Made by a program: the position numbers and the translations under genes. A DNA stretch of 64,000 bases from CAVUAN01 sp963739435 (GTDB taxonomy: Bacteria; Acidobacteriota; Thermoanaerobaculia; UBA5066; Gp7-AA6): contig CAVUAN010000024.1 of NCBI GenBank assembly GCA_963739435.1, positions 1-64,000 on the forward strand. Direction: 5' to 3'. Below, in pieces: positions 9,594 to 18,127 of this stretch. The notes under the pieces are model-generated. The model searched no databases and had not been told where the DNA came from. It saw nothing but the letters and a program-made list of their open reading frames with translations. Every line of letters begins with the position of its first letter. Position 1 is the first letter of the stretch.

Positions 9594-9796
9594 CTGAACC
9601 GGCCGGTTCGCGGCCAATCAAATTTTCTAGCCGGGGACACGGGGCCGCTCCGCGGCAGATAGCTTCTCGGCCGCCGGGTCCCGCAGGGCAGCCCGCCGTC
9701 GGGCTGACAGTCTCCTGCCTCAGTGTGAGCCCCGGCCGGGACTGCGACCGAGAAACGCCGACGGGGTCGCCCAGACGCGAGTGCCCCCGAAGGCCG
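9594..9796 (+). repeat. Dispersed intergenic repeat, copy 1
   Basis: Non-coding element between the convergent kinase and YdcF-like genes. Its first block (9594-9634) begins CTGAACCGGCCGGTTCGCGG and continues into an AT-rich run. Its last block (9747-9796) contains CCGAGAAACGCCGACGGGGT. Both blocks recur in the same order, spacing and orientation at 32236-32420 with only scattered differences. The first block contains the palindrome-like CCGGCCGG and CCGCGG-like steps. No open frame with recognisable protein content is present. Confidence 0.7.
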
Positions 9797-9819
9797 GCCC
9801 GTCGCGCCAGAGCGGACTA

Positions 9820-10518
9820 CTAGATCCAGCCTCGGATCTTGTAGTAGCCCATCGCCACCCATTCGCGGGCCGTGTAGAGAAGCTGGGTTGTGCGCCCCCA
9901 GAGCTGCTGACCAAAAGTGCGAGCGACGTCGTCGTCGCCGTGAATCCAGTTCGAGGGGCGGCCCCACGCCGTCACGATCCGCACTCCCGTGTACCCCGCC
10001 TTCCGAAAGACCGCCTGGACCCGGCGGCCGTGATACGGGCTCGTCACCACGATGAGAGGCGCCGTCCGGCCCCCGTGCTCTTTAACAACATCCGCGTCCA
10101 GGAGCCGCTTCGGATGCTCAAAGGTGGCGGCCGAGCTGATCTCCATTCGGATCGCGTCGACCGGCAGCCCGAGCGACCGGGCCGCCTCGGCATAGATCTC
10201 GGCCTCGGACAGGCCGGGATGGCCGGCTCCTCCCGAGAAGAGGACGACCGGCGCGAAGCCGGCCCGGTAGAGCCGCAGCGTCGTCGCGATCCTCGCCCAG
10301 CCGGAAGCCCCAGGCAGCCCCTGGATCGTCCCGCCCCCCAGGCACACGATCGCGGCCGACGGCACCGGCGCATCGTTCACGACGAGCGATTCGTCGAAGA
10401 CCAGGGGCAGCGGCGTCAGGAGCCAGATCACGACGACCGTCGTGAGCGCCCCGACCGCCATGAGGTAGCCCTTGAGCAGCCGAACGATCCGGCTTCCGCC
10501 GGCAGGGGCGTTAGCCAC
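9820..10518 (-). CDS. YdcF/ElyC-family (DUF218) membrane-anchored protein
   Basis: Intact 232-residue protein with one N-terminal membrane anchor (GYLMAVGALTTVVVIWLLTP) and an extracytoplasmic DUF218 domain. Visible family motifs: AAIVCLGGGTIQG, VVLFSGGAGHPGLSEAEIYA, SSAATFEHPKRLL and IVVTSPYHGRRVQAVF. Proteins of this family (YdcF, SanA, ElyC) are linked to envelope maintenance and undecaprenyl-carrier use; the exact reaction is unresolved. It overlaps the preceding GNAT gene by eight bases, so the two are co-transcribed. Confidence 0.85.
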   Translation of the reverse strand: MANAPAGGSRIVRLLKGYLMAVGALTTVVVIWLLTPLPLVFDESLVVNDAPVPSAAIVCLGGGTIQGLPGASGWARIATTLRLYRAGFAPVVLFSGGAGHPGLSEAEIYAEAARSLGLPVDAIRMEISSAATFEHPKRLLDADVVKEHGGRTAPLIVVTSPYHGRRVQAVFRKAGYTGVRIVTAWGRPSNWIHGDDDVARTFGQQLWGRTTQLLYTAREWVAMGYYKIRGWI

Positions 10519-11137
10519 CGAGCACCTGGCTGCGCTCCCGCTCGAAGCGGCGCTTAAAGAACCCTTCCGCGCGGCCGGAGAGAGTCTTCACCGCCACCCT
10601 CCGGCCGAAGACGACGAGAAGCGCCTTGACGCCGCTCCAGCCGGCCCCGATGCGGTGAAACATCCGCCGCGAGGCCCGATTCCCGATGGCGGTGCGGTAG
10701 AGGACCCTCTGAACGCCGGCCCCCGACAGCTCCCGCGCCTGGAAGAGCAGCAGGCTGCCGCCGAGCGCGCGACCGCGATGCTCCGAGTCCACCGCGACCC
10801 CCCGATGACGCGCCTCTCCGTCTCGCGGCGGATCGTTCCAGGTGCAGGCGGCGACCCGGCCCTGTGGATCGACAGCCACGAAGAGGTCGAACCCGAGGCG
10901 ATCGTCGAGCCGCACGCCGAGGAGCCGCGCGGCCGCCCCCGCTGTCTCCGACCGCCCTGCCGTGTCGCCACGCTCGTAACGGTATCCTGTCAGTGGCGCA
11001 AACTGCGCGCCGCGAGTGTCCAGCGCCCACTCGATCACGAAGCGAATGTCGAAGACCCGGCCGATCGACCGCTCCCAGGCCCTGCCGACCAGGCCGGCCG
11101 GACCGAGCCGCCTCCACGCATCGACAACGGAAGCCAC
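10511..11137 (-). CDS. GNAT-family N-acetyltransferase
   Basis: 208-residue protein with the acetyl-CoA pyrophosphate-binding loop HRGRALGGSLL in the middle (after GVAVDSE) and the late strand/helix pattern RTAIGNRASRRMFHRIGA, which are the two most conserved GNAT features. It ends in a basic tail (FFKRRFERERSQ). The substrate is unknown. It is the first gene of a two-gene unit with the YdcF-like protein, which suggests an envelope or cell-surface role. The first 60 residues before the fold are rich in charged helix and match nothing I recognise. Confidence 0.75.
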   Translation of the reverse strand: MASVVDAWRRLGPAGLVGRAWERSIGRVFDIRFVIEWALDTRGAQFAPLTGYRYERGDTAGRSETAGAAARLLGVRLDDRLGFDLFVAVDPQGRVAACTWNDPPRDGEARHRGVAVDSEHRGRALGGSLLLFQARELSGAGVQRVLYRTAIGNRASRRMFHRIGAGWSGVKALLVVFGRRVAVKTLSGRAEGFFKRRFERERSQVLGG

Positions 11138-11231
11138 GCCGTCAAATAGACCATTCTCTCAATCCAGGGCGCAATGCCCCGCTGCTTGACGGGCGGGGCC
11201 ACGCATGCCACGATCCGGCGCCGCCAGGCCC

Positions 11232-11903
11232 ATGACGAACACATCCTCCGACCGCCAGTTCCACCTGGTCGCTCCCCTCCTGCTCGTCGCCGGGCTGTTT
11301 CTCGCGGCGATCCCCGTCTTCCACCCGAACAACACCTGCCACGACTGGCTCGAGAAATGGGGCCAGCTCTCCTCCCACCCGCTCTGGATCCCGATTCACC
11401 AGGTCTCCGTGGCCGGCTATGCTCTCGGCGCTGCTGCAGCGCTGGCAATTCCTTTCCTGGGGCCGCGCACGCGCCTGGGGTTCCTCGGCGGCGGATCGCT
11501 CGGCGCCGGCCTCGGAATCATGACCATGGTCGGCCTGATCCACGCGACTGCAGTCAGCGCGTACGGGGAGGCGTTCAATGCCTCGTCGAGCGAGGAGGCT
11601 CGACGGTCGCTCCGGCTCTCGGCCGAGGCCTGGGTGCGGTACGACGTCGGCTATTCGCTCGTTGCGGCGGCGCTCCTTTCGGCGGGAGCCGCGCTGCTGT
11701 CCTGGCACCTCTACCGGTGCGGCGCGCTGTCACGCCCCGCGGGGATCTTCTTCGTGCTTCTGGGGCTCGTCTGGGGACTCCAGGCGCACGGCATTTTTCA
11801 ACGCCTGCACCTGCCCTCCTCCGAGTGGGTCCCGTTTGCCGCCTTGGGCGGCTGGCTCGGCGGCTTAGGCCTCCTCCTGACCGTCCGAAGCCGACCCGGT
11901 TAG
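11232..11903 (+). CDS. Membrane protein of unknown function (about 6 TM helices)
   Basis: 223-residue hydrophobic protein. Helices are visible at LVAPLLLVAGLFLAAIPVF, IHQVSVAGYALGAAAALAIP, LGFLGGGSLGAGLGIMTMVG, DVGYSLVAAALLSAGAALLS, AGIFFVLLGLVWGLQ and the C-terminal GGWLGGLGLLLTV. A short loop with HPNNTCHDWLEKWGQ precedes helix 2. I do not recognise the family. ATG 11232 is preferred over 11205 because the earlier residues are not hydrophobic or conserved. No clear ribosome-binding site is seen. It converges on and overlaps by 39 bases the peptidase-like gene that follows. Confidence 0.65.
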   Translation: MTNTSSDRQFHLVAPLLLVAGLFLAAIPVFHPNNTCHDWLEKWGQLSSHPLWIPIHQVSVAGYALGAAAALAIPFLGPRTRLGFLGGGSLGAGLGIMTMVGLIHATAVSAYGEAFNASSSEEARRSLRLSAEAWVRYDVGYSLVAAALLSAGAALLSWHLYRCGALSRPAGIFFVLLGLVWGLQAHGIFQRLHLPSSEWVPFAALGGWLGGLGLLLTVRSRPG

Positions 11904-12395
11904 ACGACGCCGCGCCGCGGCGGGATACGCCACGAGAAAGCGGCGAAGGGCCCACAGGCAGCGGGCGAGAAAGCTTGCCGCGCCCGGCGAAACCCGCAGC
12001 GCGAGGACGCAGGCCGAGCGCGCCGCGCGCCGGGTGACCGAGTCGGGCGCGGGTTCGAGCTCCCGAAATTCGCCGGAACGCCGCACTCCGGCGACCCTCC
12101 CGACGACGGCTTCCGCGGGAACCGGCACGTCGGGCAGCGCGCCCGCGTCCCCGCGGGTGATGAGCCAGCCCTTCTCGCGCGCGACGACGCGATGCACGAT
12201 GACTCGCCCGCCGGAAACGAGCACGGCGACGTCGCCGACGGAAACGGGATCGCCGCACGCGATGCGCAGGTCCTCCCCGGGCTCGATGGAGGGGCGCATG
12301 CTTCGGCCGCCGAATCGCGCTTCGATCTCCCGCCGCGTTCTCCTCCAGACGTCGGCGACCGCTTCGAGCCGTTCTCCCGATGCCAGCTCGAGCAC
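11865..12395 (-). CDS. S24/S26-like signal-peptidase-fold protein
   Basis: 176-residue protein. After a charged N-terminal helix it has FGGRSMRPSIEPGEDLRIA, which carries the Ser of the S26 nucleophile motif (SMxPSI), then the second conserved block RVIVHRVVAREKG with a His at the position used by the Ser-His (SEC11/archaeal type) enzymes, and the turn GDAGALPDVPVP, which matches the GD(N) box. No Lys general base of bacterial LepB is evident. The C-terminal 60 residues are Arg/Ala-rich and end without a clear membrane helix. Such small peptidases accompany PqqD and HPr-kinase-like genes in exported peptide loci. Here it follows a membrane protein gene by three bases. Start GTG 12393-12395. 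Confidence 0.65.
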   Translation of the reverse strand: MLELASGERLEAVADVWRRTRREIEARFGGRSMRPSIEPGEDLRIACGDPVSVGDVAVLVSGGRVIVHRVVAREKGWLITRGDAGALPDVPVPAEAVVGRVAGVRRSGEFRELEPAPDSVTRRAARSACVLALRVSPGAASFLARCLWALRRFLVAYPAAARRRLTGSASDGQEEA

Positions 12396-12398
12396 CGG

Positions 12399-13454
12399 CT
12401 ACGCCGCGGCGAGGGCGCGCTCGGGAGGAGCGAGGTAGGGCCCCACGGACTGCCGGACGTACGGGCGCTTGAAGGCCCAGAACAGGCCGTCGAAGTAGAA
12501 GTGGAGCAGGACCACGACGTTCAGGAGCCAGGTGTGGAAGGCCGTGGCGTTGGCGAAATGCACCGCCCGGTCGACCAGCGAGGTCGATGCGACGAGAACA
12601 CCCAGAAAAATCAGGATCCGATACGGCCGCCGGCTCACGCCCGCCAGGAACCGCTGGGCCGTCGTGCCTTCTTCCGCCGTGTACTTGCGGTGATTCAGGA
12701 GCCAGATCAGGCCGAGGTACTGCACGTAGTGGCCTGCCAGCATGGCCGATGTCGCCGTGCTGCGGCTGTCCAGCAGGACGTAGGGCCCGAAGAGAACGAG
12801 GGAGGAACCGAGAAACACCCACTCCGACGCGGCAACGCGAGTTTTTCGGCGGGCCATCCGGACGAGGAGCACGGCGAGCGCCGCGACGGATGCGCCAAGA
12901 AGCGCGGGCCCGAGCCAGGGAGTCACGGCAAACGGCAGAAACCCGAAGTAGTACGTGAAGCTCGGCTGTTTGGCGATATGCACCGAGTAGAGGCCCGCGC
13001 CGGCGGCCAGGAGAGCCAGGGCCGCCGGCCACTTCTCGGACCGGTTGTCGCCGCCTCCGATGTGGCGGTAGACCGAGAGGATACCGCTCGATTGCCGGGA
13101 GACGTGGAACACGTTCCAGCCGTCGACGACGACCGCGACAAGAAGGTAGAAATGGAGACGCAGGGCCGCCGTCAGGAAGCCGACCACCAGGATCGGGCCC
13201 AGGAAGAAGGCGATCCGCCGCGTCCTGTAGTAGGCCCGGTTGGCGTCCCCCATGGCGAAGGTGTACGTGGACAGGTAGTGCGGCATGCCGAGAACGAAGA
13301 GGCTCGCACCCGAGAGGACATACGGGTCGACCCAGCCGGCGAACCCGCAGATGACGAGGCCGAGCAGTGGGGACAGGGCGAGCAGCGACAAGTCGTAACG
13401 TGGGGACTGGATCCAACCCCTGGGAATCCCCGCAGCGACCTCTCGAAGTGTCAT
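12399..13454 (-). CDS. Polytopic membrane protein of unknown function, His-rich helices
   Basis: Intact 351-residue membrane protein with 8-9 hydrophobic segments. Notable residues lie within or beside helices: LGMPHYLSTYTFAM, VVDGWNVFHVSRQSSGI, LAGHYVQYLGLIWLLNHRKY and LLHFYFDGLFWAFKRPYVR. Repeated His with Trp and Asp in membrane segments resembles metal-binding membrane oxygenases (for example the carotene dioxygenase Blh type), but I cannot assign a family. The start is ATG 13452-13454 (MTLREVAAGIP). It lies just upstream of the peptidase-like gene, with which it is probably co-transcribed, and is divergent from the HTTM-like gene. Confidence 0.7.
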   Translation of the reverse strand: MTLREVAAGIPRGWIQSPRYDLSLLALSPLLGLVICGFAGWVDPYVLSGASLFVLGMPHYLSTYTFAMGDANRAYYRTRRIAFFLGPILVVGFLTAALRLHFYLLVAVVVDGWNVFHVSRQSSGILSVYRHIGGGDNRSEKWPAALALLAAGAGLYSVHIAKQPSFTYYFGFLPFAVTPWLGPALLGASVAALAVLLVRMARRKTRVAASEWVFLGSSLVLFGPYVLLDSRSTATSAMLAGHYVQYLGLIWLLNHRKYTAEEGTTAQRFLAGVSRRPYRILIFLGVLVASTSLVDRAVHFANATAFHTWLLNVVVLLHFYFDGLFWAFKRPYVRQSVGPYLAPPERALAAA

Positions 13455-13580
13455 ACGGACCGGCGGATCGAGTTTAACATCCGGCGGATTGTTCTCCTCG
13501 ATCCGTTCGTCCCTCTCGCCCGACGCCGCGCAAGCGGTGCGCGCCCGCCCTTCGTCCTCTTTCTGCTCCTGGGCCTTGCC

Positions 13581-15020
13581 GTGGCCAGAGCTCGCGAGCC
13601 GCGGGCCCGGAGGCGTCGCATCGACGCCCTGCTCGCCACCCTGCTTCTGGCGTACGCCCTCGTCGCCGCCACGCAGGTGGACGCCTGGCCGTTCTCGCCC
13701 TATCGGCTCATGGCCGCCGACGCCCGAGATCACCACGTCCTCCGGAGCATGATCGCCTTCCGCGGCGTGGACATCGAGGGACGCGAGTGGAAGATCGACC
13801 CCTACGCGTGGTCGCCTCTCTATCCCGAGGACATCATGGGCTGGTTCGAGCTCCGCGAACCGAGCGCCTCGCCGGCCGAGCGCGCGAGCGTCCTCTCTTT
13901 TCTCTTTCTTCGCGCCGAGGACGCGCGCCGCCGCCGCGGCGAAGGCCTCAGGGTTGGCAACGAGCGGCTGCTCGGCCCCCTGACCGCCCCGGACATGCAC
14001 CTCCCTCCGCCCGCGGAAGGCTTTCCGGCGCAGCCCTTCGCGGCCCTGCGCGTCTACCGAGTCTCCTGGCGACTGGATGAGTTCGCCCGGGACAAGACTC
14101 TCGTCGTCGCGACAGCTCCTTTTCGAGCACCCCCCGAGATGACGGCAAGACTGGCAGCCGCCTGGGAGCGCTTCTGGTTCCGGCCCTCCGGCCCGATCGG
14201 CGTGATCGCCGCCCGCGCCATCGTGAGCGGCAGCGCTCTCTGGCTGACGCTCTCTCGCCCCGGCCTTCCGGAGGTCCTGGCGTGGCCCGCCGCGTTCTGG
14301 TCCGGCGTCGGCCGCGGCCTCGAACTGCGATTCTTGATCGTCGGCCTCCCGTTGTCGGCCGAGCGGGCGCTCTACGCGCTGCTGGGCGCGGCGCTCGCGG
14401 CTTCCTTCTTCGGCCTCTGGCCGCGCGCAAGCTGCCTGACAGCCGCGATCCTGCTGTACCACTTCGCGCCGTTGACGGACATCCTGTTCTCCAGCGGCGG
14501 ACCGTTCTTCCACGGCCAGACGGTCCCCGTGCTCGCACTGTTCCTGCTCGCGTTCGCCGAAGCTCCCCGTGTCCATTCGGCGCCGTCACCCGAATGGCGC
14601 TGGCCTCTGGCTGCGATCCAGGTGTGCTTCGCCTCGATCTATCTGCTCTCCGGAATCAGCAAGCTCGTTTCCGTCGGCCCGGCCTGGGCGACGGCCCGCA
14701 ATTTCGAAGGCCTCGTCCTGAACATGATGTTTCCAGACGTCGTCCCGCCCTGGGCGCACGTCTTCGTCGGCCACCCCGTCCTGTGCGGGTTGGGTGCCCT
14801 GGGTGGGGTGTTGATGGACCTGGGCATTCCCGTGGCGCTCTTCTACCCGAGGGCGGCGCGCTGGATCGTGCCGCTGGCCTTCCTCGGGCACCTCGCGATC
14901 GTTCCGATCTTCGGGGTCGTCTTCCTGGGGCTGCCGGGCCTGCTGCTGTTCGTCGACTGGGAGGCGATCGCCTCGCGGCGCCTGGCTACGCTCCGGGAGC
15001 CGGCTCGAACCGCGCGATGA
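13581..15020 (+). CDS. HTTM-like (vitamin-K-dependent carboxylase-type) membrane protein
   Basis: Large membrane protein of at least 479 residues. A soluble N-terminal half has WKIDPYAWSPLYPEDIMGWF. Several helices follow, including ALYALLGAALAASFFGLWP, GGPFFHGQTVPVLALFLLAF, IQVCFASIYLLSGISKLVSV, LGALGGVLMDLGIPVALFY and FLGHLAIVPIFGVVFLGLPG. The order SGISKL, WATARNFEGLVLNMMF and a final aromatic-rich tail resembles HTTM-domain proteins related to gamma-carboxylase. GTG 13581 is the first acceptable start; the same frame is open further upstream with another hydrophobic segment (PPFVLFLLLGLAVA), so the true start may lie near 13480. It converges with and overlaps the last ferritin-like gene by 33 bases. 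Confidence 0.55.
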   Translation: MARAREPRARRRRIDALLATLLLAYALVAATQVDAWPFSPYRLMAADARDHHVLRSMIAFRGVDIEGREWKIDPYAWSPLYPEDIMGWFELREPSASPAERASVLSFLFLRAEDARRRRGEGLRVGNERLLGPLTAPDMHLPPPAEGFPAQPFAALRVYRVSWRLDEFARDKTLVVATAPFRAPPEMTARLAAAWERFWFRPSGPIGVIAARAIVSGSALWLTLSRPGLPEVLAWPAAFWSGVGRGLELRFLIVGLPLSAERALYALLGAALAASFFGLWPRASCLTAAILLYHFAPLTDILFSSGGPFFHGQTVPVLALFLLAFAEAPRVHSAPSPEWRWPLAAIQVCFASIYLLSGISKLVSVGPAWATARNFEGLVLNMMFPDVVPPWAHVFVGHPVLCGLGALGGVLMDLGIPVALFYPRAARWIVPLAFLGHLAIVPIFGVVFLGLPGLLLFVDWEAIASRRLATLREPARTAR

Positions 15021-15733
15021 GGACCCTGGCTGCCTCGATCTCCTCTTCGGTGAAGCCCGCCTCCCGGCGAATCTCTTCCGCTATCGGAAAGACCGTCGCG
15101 CTCTCCCCGGCGACTTGACGAATGGCCCGGTCGGCGACGGCGACGGCGTGCGCAAGATCGAGCAGCGCCCGGGGTCCCCGTTCCTCTTTCAGCCTCGGGA
15201 TCCACGCGTTGGCGTAGCGAACGTGCTGGACCTCGTCGGCGAGCTGGGCGTCGAAGAGCTCCGCCAGGTCCGTCTCGCCGCTCGAGCGCGACTCGAACCA
15301 GGATCTCCTGCTGGATGGCGTCGAGCCCGGCCGCCTCGAAGCTGCGGTTCTGCACCGCCAGCCGGCCGATCAGCGAGTCGATCCTCGTGATGATCCGGTA
15401 CTGGAAGTTCAGGACGGGGTACTGCCCGACCCGGCCGCCGCGCGCCTCGAAGCAGCGGCGGAACATGTCGACGTGGCGCGCCTCGTCCGAGCACTGCCGC
15501 GCGATCGCCAGGCGCAGACCCCAGGCGGCGTCCGGGAAATCGGTGAGGTTGCGGGCCGACATCTCCAGGCCGTCGACCTCTTCGTTCATCTGCCGGTGGA
15601 GGAACTCGACCGTCCGCTCGGGGTCGTCCTCCGAGAAGTTCGCCATCTCGGCACGAACGTCCCGGACCTCGAAGCGGGCGTCGCGCGCCGGGTTCGGGCC
15701 GAAGAGCGCCGGATCGAGGCCGGGGTCGCTCAC
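14988..15733 (-). CDS. Ferritin-like di-iron protein (DUF455-like), second paralogue
   Basis: About 247 residues after repair of one frame change near 15295. The four-helix pattern of ferritin-like proteins is visible twice as Glu followed by ExxH: NEEVDGLEMSARNLTDFPD with SDEARHVDMFRRCF, then QNRSFEAAGLDAI with LADEVQHVRYANAWI. These residues would bind two metal ions. The end reads FTEEEIEAARVLIARFEPAP. It is a clear paralogue of the gene just upstream. GTG 15731-15733 overlaps the upstream stop as GTGA. No stop separates the two in one frame, so a natural fusion cannot be excluded. Role inferred: oxidative tailoring or oxygen protection in the peptide operon. Confidence 0.7.
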
Positions 15734-16531
15734 GCGGGCGGGCCTTCTGCCGGCTCGGGCAGCGAGCGACCGAAATCCCGCCTGCCGCAGGATCTCCTGG
15801 ACCTCGTCGTCGGTGAACTCGGCCAGCTTGCGGTCCGCGATGTTGACTGCCGGCGCCGGCTGAGCTGCCCGCGGGGCCGGGGTCCGCGCCGGCCGACCTG
15901 GAACACGGCGTTGGCCTGCGCGACGAAGCGCACGGCCGCGGCGATCTTGAACAGCGTCCGCCGGTCTTGCTCGATGTAGGTCTTCAGCCAGCGGTTGGCG
16001 AAGCGGACGTGCTGGACCTCGTCGGCGAGGATGGCGTCGAGCACGTCGGCCGTCTCGTTGTCGCCCAGAGCGCGCCAGCCCTGGATGTTGCCGCCGACGA
16101 CGTCGAGGGCCCCGGCCTCGAAGGTCCGGTTCTGCGAGCGCCAGCCGGCCCGGCAGGTTGTCGATCGCGCACGTGACGTTCCACTCGAAGGTCGAGATCG
16201 GGAACTCGCCCTTGTGCCCGCCCATCTCGTTGAGCCGCCGCTCGAGGCCCGCGACGTGCCGCGACTCGTCCCAGCACTGCCGCGCGAGCTCCATCCGAAG
16301 GCCCCAGGGCGCGTCCGGGAACTCCGCCAGGCACTGCGCGGCGATGTCGATCGACGTGATCTCGTTGGACATGTGGCGGTGCACCGCCTCGCGGCGCGCC
16401 AGCTCGCCCGTGTCGCCGAAGGTCCGCATCTCGGCGTCGTTGCGCACGACGCGGAAGCAGTCGTCCCGGGCGGGCTCCTCGCGCAGCGAGAGGCCGCCGA
16501 ACTCGAAGCTTCCGATCGTCTTCACGCTCAC
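15730..16531 (-). CDS. Ferritin-like di-iron protein (DUF455-like), first paralogue
   Basis: About 266 residues with frame changes near 16150 and 15890. Metal-site signatures: HMSNEITSIDIAAQCLAEFP and CWDESRHVAGLERRL in the first helix pair, QNRTFEAGALDVVGGNIQGW and LADEVQHVRFANRWLKTYIE in the second. A short tail RKLAEFTDDEVQEILRQAGF mirrors the tail of the next paralogue. Start GTG 16531 (or 16525), overlapping the stop of the upstream helical protein. DUF455 proteins are ferritin-fold with no settled reaction. The position behind an HPr-kinase-like gene and a small Cys-ending peptide suggests it works on, or with, that peptide. Confidence 0.7.
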
Positions 16532-17059
16532 ACCGCCGTCTCGGGCGCGACGATCGTCGTCATCGACGTCTCGCGCCGCGCCAGGTCCTCGAACGGGAGC
16601 CGCCGGGATTCCATGCTCGGCGCGCAGCCGGACCGCGTCTTCCCGCTGGCGGACGAGATCGGCCGCGTTCCTCGAGACGAGGTCGACCGAGGGCGCGTCG
16701 AGCAGTCCGTCGGTCGCATCGAGGTACTCCCGGTACCGCCGCAGGAGGCCGGGCACGAGGGCGTCGTAGAGGGCCGCCAGGCGCCCGGGCGTGTCCTCCC
16801 GTGCAGCCACCTCGTCGAGCAGGCGGCGGAAAGGCTCGACCGGCTGAAGGTTCCATTGCTCGGGATGCCGCAGCTCGAATGTCCGGTGACCGAGGGCGTC
16901 GGCCTGCCGCGCAAAGTCCCAGATGTGGCGGCCGAACATGACCTTGACCTCCATTTCGGGAGTCGTGGGCGTCCAGGCGGCCGTCATTTCCATGAGACGG
17001 ACGGAAACCGCGCGGAACGTCGCGAGGGCCCGGGCGCGGTCGTTGACCGAGAGCGTCAT
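16528..17059 (-). CDS. Helical protein of unknown function, possibly ferritin-like
   Basis: 176 residues from ATG 17057-17059 (MTLSVNDRARALATFRAVSV), almost all predicted helix. The stretch TPEMEVKVMFGRHIWDFARQ followed by ADALGHRTFELR places Glu, His and Asp as a metal-binding helix pair might, which, with the two ferritin-like neighbours, suggests a related fold. I do not recognise a named family. One frame change near 16605 leads to the end EDLARRETSMTTIVAPETAV. It overlaps the HPr-kinase-like gene by four bases and the following ferritin-like gene by four, so it is part of the same operon. Confidence 0.6.
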
Positions 17060-18045
17060 GGTTTCGCGATTTCCTCCTCGAGCAGGCGGGCCGTGTCGTC
17101 GGGAGCGCCCGAGACGAGACGGTAGCACGAGGCCGCGGCGGCCAGACGCATCATCGCGAAGAGGCGCGCCGGGGAGCCGACGCCCGTCAGAGTCGTCGCC
17201 AGCGGCTGGAGCCGGGCGATCTCCTCCCGTCCGGCAGCGACCCGCCGCAGGGACGGCTCCGGGGCGAACCCGTCGAGGAAGACCAGCGCCTCGAGGCGCA
17301 CCGGGGCGGCGGGACCGGGATCCAGCAGCGTCTCGGCGCCGACATGAACGACGCCGTCCTCGTCGGGAGTGCGGCGATCTTGCTCGAGCGCCGTGCGGAC
17401 AGCCGCCGCCTGAGGGCCCGGCTTGATCGAGACCGGCCGCCTGAAGGCAACGAGCTCACCCGTCTCGGGGCTATAACAGGCCGTCTCGTCGCCCAGGAAC
17501 GCGTGGCCGCGAGCCGTCAACGCGAGCGCGAGCGTCGTCTTTCCGGAGCCCTTCGGCCCGACGAGGAGCACGCCCCGCCTCCCGATGCCGACCGAGGCGG
17601 CGTGAAAGAAGAGAAGGTCCGGCCTGTGGCGAAGCATCCGGAGGTACAGGACGTGCGCGAGGATCCGCCGCCAGCGCGGCACGAGCCGAAAGAGGCACGC
17701 CGAATCTCGAAAGGCGAGCAAGGGCTCCGGGTCGCCGCCGAGGCCGACGAGCGTCCAGCCGGTCCAGCCTGACTTGGCTCTCCGGCAGACGAGAGATCGG
17801 CATCGATGGGGAGGAGAAGGCGAGCAGATAGCCGGCCGGGTCGTCCAGGTCGTCGCCCTCGATCCGCAGAGCTCCAAACCCGGGTCGGTCCGGGAGCGTC
17901 CAGAAGATCAGCCGACAGCCGGGTGTGAACCGGTCCCGCGTCCCGGAGCGCTTCGGCCCCCGAAGACCGCGGCGAACTCGTCGGCTAGGCCGCTGTCCGG
18001 GGCGCGTAAGAGCAGCTCGACCCCGACCAGGGTCAGCCTGTCCAC
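17056..18045 (-). CDS. HPr-kinase-like (HprK-related) P-loop protein
   Basis: About 330 residues from GTG 18043-18045 (VDRLTLVGVELLLRAPDSGL). Motifs: a P-loop GRRGVLLVGPKGSGKTTLAL near the middle, then HAFLGDETACYSPETG as a Walker-B-like DE box and FRRPVSIKPGP. These match the HprK-related kinases that accompany PqqD-like proteins in peptide-modification loci; related proteins phosphorylate lasso-type precursors. The N-terminal third has two frame changes (near 17930 and 17780). The Arg/Lys-rich HPr-specific C-terminal region is absent. It sits directly behind the small peptide gene and its terminator. Confidence 0.75.
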
Positions 18046-18049
18046 GGAC

Positions 18050-18089
18050 TAAAGAAAAAAGCGGCCGGCGCCAGGCGCCTGCCGCTCCG
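18050..18089 (-). terminator. Rho-independent terminator after the small peptide gene
   Basis: On the minus strand AGCGGC (near 18085-18090) can pair with GCCGCT (near 18060), with an inner GGCGC/GCGCC stem and a three-base CTG loop. TTTTTTCTTT follows immediately. This lies 38 bases past the peptide stop and just before the HPr-kinase-like start. It would allow strong expression of the peptide and partial read-through into the enzymes, as is usual for precursor peptide genes. Confidence 0.8.
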
Positions 18090-18127
18090 AATCGACGTTC
18101 AAAGAAGAGCCGGGAAGGGAGAAGGGA

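Noticed and set aside
9594..9796. Integron attC site
   Set aside because: No core GTTRRRY / RYYYAAC pair could be placed at its ends.
12192..13460. Plus-strand open frame joined to the HTTM-like gene
   Set aside because: It lies antisense to the clear 351-residue membrane protein and the peptidase-like gene; only the part after about 13480 is credible.
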